64,000 nucleotides of DNA from Planococcus maitriensis. Lineage in GTDB: Bacteria > Bacillota > Bacilli > Bacillales_A > Planococcaceae. The notes under the pieces were generated by a model that worked only from the letters and a program-made list of their open reading frames with translations, was not told the origin of the DNA and did not search any database. Where the stretch lies: the NCBI RefSeq assembly GCF_003289925.1, contig NZ_QLZQ01000002.1:145282-209281 (forward strand), given 5' to 3'. The translations under genes and the position numbers were made by a program. Below are positions 28,271 to 37,606 of the stretch, piece after piece; the first letter of the stretch is position 1; each line of letters begins with the position of its first letter.

Positions 28271-28357
28271 GCCCCTGCACCCCTTTCTTGGCTTTCCTTT
28301 TCCATTTTAGCATACGATCACTTCGCAGCAAGCTAGAAGACGGGCTTAAGAGGGGAC

Positions 28358-28398
28358 ATAAAAAAAGCGGAAGCCTATTTTGGCTTCCGCTTTTTGTC
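28358..28398 (-). terminator. Terminator after nrdJ
   Basis: Stem AAAGCGGAAGCC / GGCTTCCGCTTT with T-run on both sides, about 40 bp past the nrdJ stop on the minus strand. Confidence 0.88.
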
Positions 28399-28435
28399 AC
28401 TGGAGAGTGTTCCTCCGGCTTTATGGAATTTCCTT

Positions 28436-30994
28436 TTACAGTCCGCATTTCAATTGGGCTGCGCAGTTCGTGCACGTATTGCAACCGCCCATTTCTTCCA
28501 CTGTCCCTTTGCGGCAGACAGGGCAAGTATTACCTACTTCCGAACCGATCGTGACATTCGTTGAACGCAAGTCCTGGATCGTGTCGATCAAGACGACCGG
28601 GCGCTTTCCGGTGTCTTCTTCCTTGTGGTCTTCTTCGAATGTATTGTCTTCAGCTTTCAAAGTCAGCACCTGTGAATCACGGCTGCCGTCGACGTAGACT
28701 GTGCCGCCTTTGGCACCGCCTTTGTAGAGGCGCTCATAGACGCCTTCAACCTGCTCGACGGTATAGCCTTTCGGCGCATTGACCGTTTTCGAGATCGAGG
28801 AGTCGATCCAGCGCTGGATGATGCACTGCACATCTGCATGCGCTTCCGGCGCAAGGTCCATTGACGTGATGAACGCTTGCGGCAAGTTGTCTTCATCCGC
28901 ATCCGGGTTATTTTTCAAATATTCACGGACGATATCCGCTTTCACTTCGATGAATTTCCCGAGGCGCCCGCTGCGGTAATATGTGAAGGAATAATACGGT
29001 TCCAAGCCTGTCGATACGCCCACCATCGTCCCAGTCGATCCTGTCGGCGCAACCGTCAATAGATGGGAGTTGCGGATCCCTTTATCGAGCACCGCTTGGC
29101 GGATTTCTTCAGGCATCCCTTGCATAAAGCCGGTTTCAGTAAATGCACGGCGCAAGTTCTCCGTTTCTGCATCTGTTTCGCCGACGAGGAACGGGAAGCT
29201 GCCGCGTTCTTCAGCGAGCTCAGTGGACGCTTCGTATGCTGCGACCGCGATCGTCTTGAAGATTTCATCGACCAGCTCATTTCCTTCAGGCGAACCGTAT
29301 TCGCGGTCCGAGTAGATGAGCAGGTCGGCAAGTCCCATGACACCGAGCCCTACACGTCGTTCGCCGAGTGCTTGGACGCGGTTTTCCTCAAGGAAATAAG
29401 GGGTTGCGTCGATTACGTTATCCTGCATGCGGACACCAACGCGCACCGTTTCTTTGAGTGCCTCGAAGTCGACTTGCTTCGTTTTCGGATCCGCGAAACG
29501 CGCCAGGTTGACCGCTGCCAAGTTGCACACCGAGTAAGGAGCAAGCGGCTGTTCACCGCATGGATTCGTCGCTACGACTTTTTGGCCGTAAGCGGTCGCG
29601 TTTGTCTTTTCATTGGCATTGTCGATGAAGAAAATGCCCGGTTCTGCGGAATAGGTCGCGCACACATTGATCAAGTTCCACAGTTCGCGCGCTTTGATCA
29701 CGCGGTATGTGCGGACCTTATGGCCGAGGCGTTCCCATTCGCGGACATCGCCGATCTTGTGCCATTCTTCGTTGTAGACGGCCATCTCTTCTTTCGAATA
29801 CGTCTCCACTGCCGGGAAGCGCAGTTCGAAATCGGCGTCTCGCTCTACAGCTTCCATGAAATCCTTCGTCAGCGTAACGGAAATATTAGCGCCTGTCAGG
29901 AATTCTTCGTTGTGCACCGAGAATGTTCCGCCGTCGCGCAGCTTCGTCTCCGCATCACGCATGATTTTTTCGTTGAAGCCGCCCATGCCAGGAATCGCAC
30001 GGTAGTTAAGCAAGCCTTGGTACATCGCTTCTTCCTGTTCCGTCAAAGGCTTGAACTTCAATTTATCGTTGGCCAGGCGCTTGATCGTTTCGTCTTGCGT
30101 GTTTTCGATCAAATAGCGCAGGATACGCGGATTCTGCATCTTGGAAATGATGAACTCCACGATATCCGGATGCCAGTCAGCAAGCATGATCATCTGTGCA
30201 CCTCGGCGCGATCCGCCCTGTTCAACTAAATGCGTCAGTTTGGCGATGTCATCCAACCATGAAACGGAACCGGATGATTTGCCGTTTACGCCTCTTGCAA
30301 GCGTATTGCGCGGGCGAAGAGTCGATCCGTTCGTCCCGACACCGCCTCCGCGGCTCATGATTTCCATCACTTGCTTGCGATGGTCTGAGATGCCTTCGCG
30401 CGAATCGGCGACAAAAGGCATGACGTAGCAGTTGAAATAAGTGACATCGGTGTCAGCGCCTGCACCGTACAGCACACGGCCGGCCGGCACGAAGTTCAAG
30501 TTGACGAGCTGTTCGTAGAATTTCTCGAACCATTCGCTTTGCTTTTCCGGGGTTTTCTCGACCGCAGACAGCCCTTTGGCGTTGCGTTTGGCGATTTGCT
30601 CGTAGAATACTTCAAGCGGTTTCTCGATGACATCGATCGGGCGGTTCACGATGCCCTGTTCCACTTCTTCAGGGTTGTCGATGGCGCTGCGGTAATCTTC
30701 TTCGATCCATACGCGCGCTTTGTTCGCGTCCTGATCGATCGAGACGATGTATCCAAGCCCGCGTGCCGGGAACTTCGGGTCCTCTTTGACTGTCAGGACG
30801 ACGAAATCACCGGCTTTCAATGTTTTCTTGCTGGTATCCTTGAAGGAATAGCGGTCGATCATGACCAGGCGGGATACGCCTTTATGCGTCTTCTTCATAT
30901 CCTTCGTTACAGCGTGGACTTGCGGAAAAGCCTCAATGTCTTTGTTCAGGGACTCAATGTTCAATGTATAATCGGATTGTGTGGCGGAAACCAT
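28436..30994 (-). CDS. nrdJ: Adenosylcobalamin-dependent ribonucleotide reductase (class II)
   Basis: 852 residues. The catalytic barrel has the first redox cysteine in TYFNCYVMP near 185, the finger-loop NPCGEQPLAPYSVCNLAAV near 475 and GSTGTMVGVSTGLEP near 655. The C terminus is a zinc-ribbon-like tail with CPVC, CNTCTNC and a final CGL, whose cysteine pair reduces the active site. It makes deoxyribonucleotides without oxygen or a separate radical subunit, needing coenzyme B12. It is monocistronic, with two NrdR boxes upstream. Class I NrdEF genes are not in the window, so whether this is the only reductase is unknown. Confidence 0.93.
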   Translation of the reverse strand: MVSATQSDYTLNIESLNKDIEAFPQVHAVTKDMKKTHKGVSRLVMIDRYSFKDTSKKTLKAGDFVVLTVKEDPKFPARGLGYIVSIDQDANKARVWIEEDYRSAIDNPEEVEQGIVNRPIDVIEKPLEVFYEQIAKRNAKGLSAVEKTPEKQSEWFEKFYEQLVNLNFVPAGRVLYGAGADTDVTYFNCYVMPFVADSREGISDHRKQVMEIMSRGGGVGTNGSTLRPRNTLARGVNGKSSGSVSWLDDIAKLTHLVEQGGSRRGAQMIMLADWHPDIVEFIISKMQNPRILRYLIENTQDETIKRLANDKLKFKPLTEQEEAMYQGLLNYRAIPGMGGFNEKIMRDAETKLRDGGTFSVHNEEFLTGANISVTLTKDFMEAVERDADFELRFPAVETYSKEEMAVYNEEWHKIGDVREWERLGHKVRTYRVIKARELWNLINVCATYSAEPGIFFIDNANEKTNATAYGQKVVATNPCGEQPLAPYSVCNLAAVNLARFADPKTKQVDFEALKETVRVGVRMQDNVIDATPYFLEENRVQALGERRVGLGVMGLADLLIYSDREYGSPEGNELVDEIFKTIAVAAYEASTELAEERGSFPFLVGETDAETENLRRAFTETGFMQGMPEEIRQAVLDKGIRNSHLLTVAPTGSTGTMVGVSTGLEPYYSFTYYRSGRLGKFIEVKADIVREYLKNNPDADEDNLPQAFITSMDLAPEAHADVQCIIQRWIDSSISKTVNAPKGYTVEQVEGVYERLYKGGAKGGTVYVDGSRDSQVLTLKAEDNTFEEDHKEEDTGKRPVVLIDTIQDLRSTNVTIGSEVGNTCPVCRKGTVEEMGGCNTCTNCAAQLKCGL

Positions 30995-31027
30995 TTGACA
31001 AATCCTCCTTTGTATTATATGGAGTAA

Positions 31028-31043
31028 ACACTATATATAGTAT
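31028..31043. promoter_or_regulatory. NrdR box 1 upstream of nrdJ
   Basis: ACACTATATATAGTAT carries the palindromic NrdR core CWATATATWG at 31031-31040. It lies 34 bp upstream of the nrdJ start. Confidence 0.75.
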
Positions 31044-31059
31044 TATTACAATTCCCATG

Positions 31060-31075
31060 ATACTATATATTGAAA
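31060..31075. promoter_or_regulatory. NrdR box 2 upstream of nrdJ
   Basis: The core CTATATATTG (31063-31072) also fits CWATATATWG. Core-to-core distance from box 1 is 32 bp, about three helical turns, the usual arrangement for cooperative binding of the nucleotide-sensing repressor NrdR. Confidence 0.75.
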
Positions 31076-31325
31076 CTTACTCGCAATAACATTTTTATGA
31101 TGGAAAATCGGCCTGCCCGGACAACCGAGCAATGGCAAGGGTTCCGCGTTTCGGCTCTCGCCAAAATGAGACGAAAGACACGTACGTTCGCATAATTGAG
31201 CACAAAAATCGGTTTAATTCCCCGCACAATCCGCTTGACAACTGCAAGTGCAGGCGCCGTGCGGTTCCGGCCGGCCGGCTTCACAGGATTGCCTCTGATT
31301 TGCCCAGATTACTGTAACATAGCCA
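31076..31325. other. Non-coding stretch upstream of nrdJ and yqhL
   Basis: About 250 bp between the NrdR boxes and the yqhL promoter. The short open frames here lack ribosome sites and family resemblance. I looked for a cobalamin riboswitch because nrdJ needs B12, but saw no recognisable B12 box. Nothing else is supported. Confidence 0.5.
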
Positions 31326-31355
31326 TTGAATATCCGTCACCTTATCTTTTATAAT
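31326..31355 (+). promoter_or_regulatory. Candidate sigma-A promoter for yqhL
   Basis: TTGAAT, 18-bp spacer, TATAAT, ending 28 bp before the GTG start. Confidence 0.6.
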
Positions 31356-31382
31356 GGGTAAGTATAGAAAGGGGCAAGAACA

Positions 31383-31763
31383 GTGGAATTATTGTATATC
31401 ACATTGGGTGTCGTCATTGCCATCCTCATTTTTGCGGTCGTCTCCTTCCTGCGCATCCGCAAAGCGGTCACCGACCTGAACCAGGAAGAATTCATCCAAG
31501 GCTACCGGAAAGCGCAGCTCATCGATGTCCGGGAACCAAAAGATTTTGCAGCCGGCCATATTCTCGGGGCGCGCAATATCCCGCAATCGCAATTGCGCCA
31601 GCGCTATAAGGAAATCCGTGCGGACAAACCGGTCTATTTATACGACCAGAACGGCGCCAGAAGCGGCCGTGTCGCATTGTTCCTGAAGAAAAAGGGCTAT
31701 GACCAATTGTTCCAATTGCAGGGCGGCTTCAAGAAATGGACAGGCAAAATCAAATCCAAATAA
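31383..31763 (+). CDS. yqhL: Membrane-anchored rhodanese-like protein lacking the catalytic cysteine
   Basis: 126 residues. One N-terminal membrane helix (about 4-23), then a rhodanese domain (RKAQLIDVREPKDFAAGHI and GARNIPQSQL, ending LQGGFKKWTG). The active-site loop, normally Y-C-x-x-G-x-R-S, reads YDQNGARSG: residue 88 is Asp, so sulfur transfer through a persulfide is not expected. It may bind an anion or partner instead. Start GTG at 31383 follows AAAGGGG. Its place beside the gcv genes is conserved in Bacillus. Confidence 0.85.
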   Translation: MELLYITLGVVIAILIFAVVSFLRIRKAVTDLNQEEFIQGYRKAQLIDVREPKDFAAGHILGARNIPQSQLRQRYKEIRADKPVYLYDQNGARSGRVALFLKKKGYDQLFQLQGGFKKWTGKIKSK

Positions 31764-31765
31764 TC

Positions 31766-31803
31766 AAAAACCCCGGAAGCATTCGCTTCCGGGGTTTTTT
31801 TCT
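31766..31803. terminator. Bidirectional terminator between yqhL and gcvPB
   Basis: Stem AAAAACCCCGGAAGC / GCTTCCGGGGTTTTT with a 4-nt ATTC loop and T-runs in both directions. Confidence 0.92.
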
Positions 31804-31804
31804 A

Positions 31805-33277
31805 TTATTCGCTGCCTGTCGTTTTCTGGTAGCGGAGAACCGGCTTGCGGGCCGCTTTCGTTTCATCCAGCCGGTTGATGACCGTCGTATGCGGCGCATT
31901 TTGGACGATCTCCGGATTTTCTTCCACTTCACGCGCGATCTGGATCATCGCATCGATAAAGTTATCGAGTGTTTCTTTCGATTCGGTCTCGGTCGGCTCG
32001 ATCATCATGCCTTCTTCCACATTGAGCGGGAAGTAAATCGTCGGCGGATGGTAACCGAAGTCGAGCAGGCGCTTCGCCATATCGAGCGTTCTGACGCCGA
32101 GTTTCTTCTGGCGGCGGCCGCTCAGCACGAATTCATGCTTGCAATGGCGGTCGTACGGCAAGTCGAAATGAGGCGCAAGGCGGCGCATCATATAGTTGGC
32201 ATTCAATACGGCGTATTCAGTCACTTTCTTCAAGCCATCCGGCCCCATCGTGCGGATATAGGTATAGGCACGGACGTTGATGCCGAAGTTACCGTAGAAA
32301 GGCTTGACGCGCCCGATAGACTCAGGGCGGTCGTAATCGAATGTAAAGCCTTCATCTGTCTTGATGAGGATCGGTTTCGGCAAATACGGGATCAGGTCCG
32401 CATTGACGCCGACAGGTCCAGACCCTGGCCCGCCACCGCCGTGGGGGCCGGTGAATGTTTTATGCAAGTTCAAATGGACCACATCAAAGCCCATATCGCC
32501 AGGGCGCGCTTTGGACATGACGGCATTCAGGTTCGCGCCGTCGTAGTACAGCTTGCCGCCGACTTTGTGGATGATCGATGCCATTTCAAGGATATCTTCT
32601 TCAAAAAGGCCGAGCGTGTTCGGGTTTGTCAGCATGAGTGCCGCAGTGTCGTCGCCGACTACGCGCTTCAAGTCTTCTAAATCGACTAGGCCGTGCTCGT
32701 TCGATTTCACCGTCACCGTCTCGAAACCGGCGACTGTCGCAGAAGCCGGGTTCGTTCCGTGGGCAGAATCCGGCACGATGACTTTCGTCCGGTTGAAATC
32801 CCCGTTCGCTTCGTGGAAGGCACGGATCATCATGAGGCCCGTCCACTCACCGTGTGCCCCAGCAGCCGGCTGAAGCGTCACTTCGTCCATGCCGGTGATT
32901 TCCTTCAAATGTTCCTGTAGGTCGTACATCAATTCCATCGCGCCTTGTACAGTCGATTCCTCCTGAAGCGGGTGGATGTTCGCGAAGCCTGAGAAGCGCG
33001 CGACGGATTCGTTGATTTTCGGGTTGTATTTCATCGTGCACGAGCCCAGCGGATAGAATCCAGAATCGACACCGTGATTGCGTTTCGATAGCGCTGTGTA
33101 ATGGCGCATGATATCGAGCTCCGAGACTTCCGGCAATTCCGCAAATTCTTCACGGACAAGTTCTTGGCCGAGCAGTTCATTCAAATCCACTTCCGGCACA
33201 TCAAGTTCCGGAAGGCTGTAGCCGACGCGGCCTTGTTTGGTCATTTCAAAAATGAGTGGCTGGTTGTCTTTATGCAT
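31805..33277 (-). CDS. gcvPB: Glycine dehydrogenase (decarboxylating) subunit 2
   Basis: 490 residues from the ATG at 33277, chosen for GGAGG six bases upstream. PLP-dependent P-protein half carrying the cofactor lysine in [18 protein letters not shown] near residue 275 and [11 protein letters not shown] near 68. With GcvPA it decarboxylates glycine and loads aminomethyl onto H-protein. It overlaps gcvPA by eight bases. The gene for H-protein is not in this window. Confidence 0.94.
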   Translation of the reverse strand: MHKDNQPLIFEMTKQGRVGYSLPELDVPEVDLNELLGQELVREEFAELPEVSELDIMRHYTALSKRNHGVDSGFYPLGSCTMKYNPKINESVARFSGFANIHPLQEESTVQGAMELMYDLQEHLKEITGMDEVTLQPAAGAHGEWTGLMMIRAFHEANGDFNRTKVIVPDSAHGTNPASATVAGFETVTVKSNEHGLVDLEDLKRVVGDDTAALMLTNPNTLGLFEEDILEMASIIHKVGGKLYYDGANLNAVMSKARPGDMGFDVVHLNLHKTFTGPHGGGGPGSGPVGVNADLIPYLPKPILIKTDEGFTFDYDRPESIGRVKPFYGNFGINVRAYTYIRTMGPDGLKKVTEYAVLNANYMMRRLAPHFDLPYDRHCKHEFVLSGRRQKKLGVRTLDMAKRLLDFGYHPPTIYFPLNVEEGMMIEPTETESKETLDNFIDAMIQIAREVEENPEIVQNAPHTTVINRLDETKAARKPVLRYQKTTGSE

Positions 33278-34637
33278 GGGAAGCCTCCGTTTCTCGCACG
33301 AATGCATCGATTTCCTGTACAAACGCGTCGATTTCTTCTTTAGAACGCTGTTCAGTGACCGCAATCAGCATATGCCCTTGCAACTCGTCATAGCTCAAGC
33401 CGAGGTCATAGCCGCCGATCATGCCTTTTTCGAATAAAGCCGCATTCAATTCCTTGACCGATGAATCGACCTTGACGGCAATTTCGTTGAAATGTGCGCC
33501 GTCGAATGCGATTTCAAACCCGGATTTCTTCAGCTGTTGCTTCATGTAATGTGTCTTGGCGATGTTCTGCACCGCAATTTCCTTCGTGCCTTCCTTGCCG
33601 AGTGCCGTCATGGCGACAGAAGCCGCAAGGGCGTTCAAGGCCTGGTTCGAACAAATATTCGAAGTGGCTTTATCGCGGCGGATATGCTGCTCGCGCGCTT
33701 GCAAGGTCAGGACGAACCCGCGTCTGCCTTCATCGTCCGTCGTCTCGCCGACAAGGCGCCCCGGCACTTTGCGCATCAATTTCTGTGTCACGGCGAAATA
33801 GCCGCAATGGGGGCCGCCGAATGCTTCAGGAATGCCGAACGGCTGTGCATCGCCCACTGTGATATCCGCCCCGAATTTGCCCGGTGGCGTTAGCGCACCA
33901 AGTGCCAGCGGATTGGAAGAGACGGTGAAAAGAGCACCCGCTCCGTGGACGATCGGTTCGATTTCTTTCAAATCCTCCACTTGACCGAAAAAGTTCGGGT
34001 ATTGGATCATGACGGTTGCCGTGTTTTCATCGACCATTTCCTTCAAGGCGCCAATATCCGTACGCCCGTCTTTCAACGGGATTTCCACAACGTCGATCGA
34101 TTGGCCGAGCGCATATGTGCGGACTACGTCTCTTGACTCGGGATGGACGGCACGGGAAACGAGGATTTTCTTGCGGCGTGTTTGGCCGGCTGCGAGCATG
34201 CCCGCTTCTGCGAGTGCCGTGCCGCCGTCGTACATTGAAGAGTTCGCGATATCCATGCCGGTGATTTCTGCGATCATCGTCTGGAATTCGAAAATCGCCT
34301 GCAGTTCACCTTGGGAGATTTCAGGCTGGTAAGGCGTATAGGCAGTATAGAATTCCGAACGCGAGATGACGTGATCGACAATGATCGGTTTGTAATGGTC
34401 ATAAACACCTGCGCCGAGGAAAGACGCATAACGGACTGAATCCGCATTCTTGCCGGCAAGCTGTGCCAATTCCTTCGTCAATGCCGATTCGGATTTGGCA
34501 GGCTTGATGTTGTATTCGCCTTTAAAGCGTACTTTTTCAGGAATATCCGAAAACAATTCGTCGATCGATTGGACGCCGATCGTCTCGAGCATGTCTTTTT
34601 CATCTTGGGAAGTCATTGGTAAATAGCGATGTTTCAT
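33270..34637 (-). CDS. gcvPA: Glycine dehydrogenase (decarboxylating) subunit 1
   Basis: 455 residues, the N-terminal half of the split P-protein found in Firmicutes. Family segments [18 protein letters not shown] near 73, [20 protein letters not shown] near 95 and [16 protein letters not shown] near 330. It follows gcvT by 27 nt and precedes gcvPB with overlap, giving stoichiometric subunits. Expression is set by the glycine riboswitch in the leader. Confidence 0.94.
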   Translation of the reverse strand: MKHRYLPMTSQDEKDMLETIGVQSIDELFSDIPEKVRFKGEYNIKPAKSESALTKELAQLAGKNADSVRYASFLGAGVYDHYKPIIVDHVISRSEFYTAYTPYQPEISQGELQAIFEFQTMIAEITGMDIANSSMYDGGTALAEAGMLAAGQTRRKKILVSRAVHPESRDVVRTYALGQSIDVVEIPLKDGRTDIGALKEMVDENTATVMIQYPNFFGQVEDLKEIEPIVHGAGALFTVSSNPLALGALTPPGKFGADITVGDAQPFGIPEAFGGPHCGYFAVTQKLMRKVPGRLVGETTDDEGRRGFVLTLQAREQHIRRDKATSNICSNQALNALAASVAMTALGKEGTKEIAVQNIAKTHYMKQQLKKSGFEIAFDGAHFNEIAVKVDSSVKELNAALFEKGMIGGYDLGLSYDELQGHMLIAVTEQRSKEEIDAFVQEIDAFVRETEASHA

Positions 34638-34664
34638 CGTGTGCAGTCCCCTTCTTTATTCGGA

Positions 34665-35765
34665 TTAGTTAGAGCGTTTGTAAAATGGCGCTGCGACAAT
34701 TTTTGCTTTGAGGCGCTTATTTCGGATTTCGATATCCACTTCCGTGCCAAGCTCATCATGGTTGGAATCCAGCAAGGCCAGCCCGATATTCTTTTTCAAT
34801 GTCGGCGACTGCGTACCGGTCGTGACTTCGCCGATTTTCTCGTCGCCCTTGTAGACTGCATAGCCGTGGCGCGGGATGCCCTTGTCGATCATTTCGATGC
34901 CGACCGATTTGCGCGGTACCCCAGCCTCTTTTTGTTCCGCTAAAGCCTGTTTCCCGATAAAGTCGGCGTCTTTTTTCAGTTTGACCGCAAAGCCGATTCC
35001 GGCTTCAAGCGGTGTGATGTCTTTCGATAGTTCTTGCCCGTATAAAGCGAGACCTGCTTCAAAACGCAGCGTGTCGCGGGCGCCCAAGCCTGCCGGCACG
35101 ACGCCTTCGGATTCGCCGGCCTCAAGGATCCGGTCCCATAGAACCGTGACCGCTTCGGGGCTTCCGTAGATTTCAAATCCATCTTCCCCTGTGTAGCCGG
35201 TGCGGGAAACCAGTACTTGCTGTCCGGCAACTTCCACATTGTCCTTGAAGCGGAACGGGCGGATTGCCGATAAGTCCTCTTCCGTCAGCTCAGACAATAC
35301 TTTTTCTGCCAACGGCCCTTGAAGCGCCAGCAAGCCAAAACGGTCAGAGGCGTTATCAAGGTCGATTACGCCTTCCTGATGCTTCTGCAACCAATCGAAA
35401 TCCTTGTCGATATTCGATGCATTGACCACTAGCAGATAGCGGTCATCGCCGAGTTTGTAGACAAGCAGATCGTCGATGGTGCCACCATCTTCATAGCACA
35501 AGGCTGTATATTGCGCCTGCCCGTCCTGAAGCTTCGATACATCATTGGTCAGCAATTTCTGCAAATAAGGCAGGCTGTCCGGTCCTGAGACGAAGATCTC
35601 GCCCATATGGGAGACATCAAACAATCCCGCTTTTGTGCGGACTGCTTCATGCTCGTCTTTGATGGAAGAAAATTGCACAGGCAATTCCCATCCGCCGAAA
35701 TCGATCGTTTTCCCGCCGTAGCGGGCGTACGATTCAAACAAAGGTGTTCGCTTCAATTGTCCCAA
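34665..35765 (-). CDS. gcvT: Glycine cleavage system aminomethyltransferase (T-protein)
   Basis: 366 residues. N-terminal [20 protein letters not shown] and [14 protein letters not shown], central [14 protein letters not shown] (folate-binding region), C-terminal [14 protein letters not shown]. It releases ammonia from aminomethyl-H-protein and forms 5,10-methylene-THF. Start is TTG at 35765 with AGGAGGGG upstream, just after the riboswitch terminator. First gene of gcvT-gcvPA-gcvPB. Confidence 0.95.
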   Translation of the reverse strand: MGQLKRTPLFESYARYGGKTIDFGGWELPVQFSSIKDEHEAVRTKAGLFDVSHMGEIFVSGPDSLPYLQKLLTNDVSKLQDGQAQYTALCYEDGGTIDDLLVYKLGDDRYLLVVNASNIDKDFDWLQKHQEGVIDLDNASDRFGLLALQGPLAEKVLSELTEEDLSAIRPFRFKDNVEVAGQQVLVSRTGYTGEDGFEIYGSPEAVTVLWDRILEAGESEGVVPAGLGARDTLRFEAGLALYGQELSKDITPLEAGIGFAVKLKKDADFIGKQALAEQKEAGVPRKSVGIEMIDKGIPRHGYAVYKGDEKIGEVTTGTQSPTLKKNIGLALLDSNHDELGTEVDIEIRNKRLKAKIVAAPFYKRSN

Positions 35766-35794
35766 TCTTTTCCCCTCCTGTTTTCAAGGCACAC

Positions 35795-35843
35795 AAAAAA
35801 GGACAGAAAATCCCCTTCACTCTAAAAGGGAATTCTCTGTCCT
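35795..35843 (-). terminator. Riboswitch-controlled terminator in the gcv leader
   Basis: GGACAGAGAATTCCC pairs imperfectly with GGGGATTTTCTGTCC and is followed by six T on the minus strand. The 5' arm includes the closing strand of the second glycine aptamer, so ligand binding and terminator formation compete. Confidence 0.85.
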
Positions 35844-35997
35844 GGCACCTGAAAGTTTACCGTAACGGCTTTCCTCATCGGTAGCTGCACATCGTCAGCA
35901 TTCTCCAGAGATGCGTCCTGTACGAGTCTTTTTGCCTGAGAGATTCATGACTGATCATTTGCTCCTTCGGCGACGCCCAATGCGTTCTCTCCCCGTA
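35828..35997 (-). ncRNA. Tandem glycine riboswitch of the gcv operon
   Basis: Aptamer 1 (about 35905-35997) shows GGGGAGAGA, the glycine-site GCCGAAGGAGCAAA (35958-35971) and TCTCTCAGGCAAAAAGAC. Aptamer 2 (about 35828-35909) shows TCTGGAGAA, ACCGATGAGGAAAG and CTTTCAGGTGCCAGGACAG. This is the two-aptamer class that turns on glycine cleavage when glycine is abundant; it is followed by an intrinsic terminator and gcvT. The second aptamer departs more from the usual core. Confidence 0.9.
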
Positions 35998-36000
35998 CAA

Positions 36001-36147
36001 TCATCCGCCCAAATCAATGATGAATTGGTCCATCCCGTTATACAGAATAGTATAACTTCGACTACATCCTAACATTGAATCGGCGAAAGCGCAATCTTTT
36101 TTGCCTTGTAGCTCTAATGACGAACGATTGTCAATAAAAATAATAAA
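36001..36147. other. Gcv promoter region and aroK downstream region
   Basis: A minus-strand TATACT near 36048 is the likely -10 of the gcv leader; no strong -35 is evident at standard spacing. I see no convincing hairpin terminator after aroK in this AT-rich stretch. Confidence 0.35.
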
Positions 36148-36660
36148 TCATTCGTTTTTCAAGCGTTTAACTTGGAATGCCGCATATTGCGTGATCTGCC
36201 TTAGCGTGCGGTGCTCGGTCCGGATGGTGATATGCGCTGTCCTTTTATAATCACGGTAGCGCGATTTATGGAGCGCTTCGATTTCTTCGCGCGTTGATCG
36301 CCGCACGATCGGGCGGTTCGGATCTTTGTGGATGCGCCGCCAGATTTCCTTGAATGGCGCATCCAGGAACAACACAAGCCCCGTCTGGCGCATGATGCGC
36401 TGGTTCACTTTGCGCATAGTGACCCCGCCGCCCGTAGAGATGATGCAATGATCCTGTTGCAAATTTTGCAAAAATTCCGTTTCGAGATTCCTGAAATAAT
36501 CTTCGCCGAAGCGCTCGAAAATCTCGGGGATCGCCATGCCCATCTGACGGACAATTTCTTTGTCCATATCATAATAAGGCATTTTCAATAAAAAGCTTAG
36601 CCTCCTGCCGACCGCGCTTTTTCCGCAGCCCATAAAACCGATTAAATATATTCTGTTCAT
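36148..36660 (-). CDS. aroK: Shikimate kinase
   Basis: 170 residues from the ATG at 36660, where GGGTGGG is the ribosome site. P-loop GFMGCGKSAVGRRL at the N terminus, shikimate-binding DMDKEIV (Asp near 33), FRNLETEFL (Arg near 57) and STGGGVTMR, and lid segment RPIVRRSTREE. It phosphorylates shikimate on the way to chorismate. It starts 19 nt after comGG and may be read from the comG promoter as well as its own. Confidence 0.94.
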   Translation of the reverse strand: MNRIYLIGFMGCGKSAVGRRLSFLLKMPYYDMDKEIVRQMGMAIPEIFERFGEDYFRNLETEFLQNLQQDHCIISTGGGVTMRKVNQRIMRQTGLVLFLDAPFKEIWRRIHKDPNRPIVRRSTREEIEALHKSRYRDYKRTAHITIRTEHRTLRQITQYAAFQVKRLKNE

Positions 36661-36679
36661 TGTACCCACCCGTACTACC

Positions 36680-36883
36680 CTACTCAGGGATTTTATTTTG
36701 CCCAATTTCCATCAGTAGTTGTATAGTAGCATTTCTATGGACATTTTCCAAACTATCATAAGTCTGGTATTCAATCGCGTAAAGCAGCGCCATGTGGGAA
36801 AGCAGGGTCAATGCGGTCAGAAAAAATGCGAGAGACAAGGGATAGACTGCGCCGGATTGGCTAGTCAGGAAGCGAGAGCGCAT
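36680..36883 (-). CDS. comGG: ComGG-like competence protein, short
   Basis: 67 residues. The position after comGF, a hydrophobic helix (about 12-36, GAVYPLSLAFFLTALTLLSH) and a following segment of ENVHRNATIQLLMEIGQ type mark it as ComGG, a minor pseudopilin-like protein of the DNA-uptake pilus. Bacillus ComGG is about 124 residues, so roughly the C-terminal half is missing; the TAG stop is followed within 19 nt by aroK, leaving no room for a remainder. It overlaps comGF by 23 nt. It could be a shortened functional form or a decaying gene. Confidence 0.65.
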   Translation of the reverse strand: MRSRFLTSQSGAVYPLSLAFFLTALTLLSHMALLYAIEYQTYDSLENVHRNATIQLLMEIGQNKIPE

Positions 36884-37301
36884 AATCGGCCTCCTCTTTT
36901 GCGCCGCTTTGGAACTCCAGCTGGATTTTCAAACGATCTCCTTCGACTTCAAAATGCCCGCCCTTCACATCGGTCAACATGATTTCATGGCCCAGACCGG
37001 CTTTTCGCTTGCGTATCACTGTGCCGTTCAATTCAATATCGTAGACGGTTTTGCCTTTGACGATGCGCACTCCCTTTCCTTTGAGCGTGAGATAAACTCG
37101 ATCGCTGCCTTCCAGATACGGCTGCAGCTCCAGCGTGAACAGCCGGAACTCCGTGGCGCTGGAATCCAGCTCCACCAGAAATTGCGTGCTGAATAAATAG
37201 AACATCGCAGCAAGCGGCAGCATGACAGACAATGCCAATAATTCCAGCAGGCTGTCGAGAAACGCGAACCCGTTTGACGACCGGATGTTCACTCGATGCA
37301 T
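36861..37301 (-). CDS. comGF: ComGF competence pseudopilin-like protein
   Basis: 146 residues from the ATG at 37301, preceded by AAAGGGGAGC. A prepilin-like leader (RSSNGFAFLDSLLELLAL) runs into a membrane helix, followed by a mostly beta domain with ELQPYLEGSDRVYL and RKRKAGLGHEIMLTDVKG, the usual ComGF region. Part of the minor pseudopilin tip complex for transformation. Starts inside the end of comGE. Confidence 0.85.
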   Translation of the reverse strand: MHRVNIRSSNGFAFLDSLLELLALSVMLPLAAMFYLFSTQFLVELDSSATEFRLFTLELQPYLEGSDRVYLTLKGKGVRIVKGKTVYDIELNGTVIRKRKAGLGHEIMLTDVKGGHFEVEGDRLKIQLEFQSGAKEEADYALSLPD

Positions 37302-37606
37302 AGGCGCTCCCGCTCCCCTTTGAAATTCTCGTATTCGACACAATGCCCTTCAGCTTGCCAGGAATACAAGGTGCCGTTCACGGAGCGCTCGCCATGCGTG
37401 CTGCCTGATGAGATGACGGCTTTTGCCGCCTCGTGTAAAGTTTCATAAGCTGCAAGCCGCTCTTTCTTCAGCTCCAGCCTCACTTGCATGTCATGGACTA
37501 GCGGCAATAGCGAACCGAATATCAGAAAGACCATGAACAGGCTGAGCATCGTTTCCGCCATGGAGATGCCCCTGTCATTTCGAAACCACGACGCGCCCTT
37601 TTCCAA
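37289..37606 (-). CDS. comGE: ComGE competence pseudopilin-like protein
   Basis: 105 residues, TTG start at 37606 overlapping comGD by 32 nt. Leader DRGISMAETMLSLFMVFLIFG resembles a type IV prepilin N terminus (Glu at +5 of the processed form). The remainder is poorly conserved, with two cysteines (HCVEYENF and RLCIE) that may form a disulfide. Assignment rests on position in the operon, size and leader. Confidence 0.78.
   Translation of the reverse strand: MEKGASWFRNDRGISMAETMLSLFMVFLIFGSLLPLVHDMQVRLELKKERLAAYETLHEAAKAVISSGSTHGERSVNGTLYSWQAEGHCVEYENFKGERERLCIE

Noticed and set aside
31063-31284. 73-codon open frame upstream of nrdJ
   Set aside because: It overlaps the NrdR boxes and promoter, lacks a ribosome site and has a composition (Arg-rich, scattered Cys) unlike a real protein.
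31076-31325. Cobalamin riboswitch ahead of nrdJ
   Set aside because: No recognisable B12 box (GCCAGGAGACCTGCC-like) on the minus strand; GC-rich hairpins alone are not enough.
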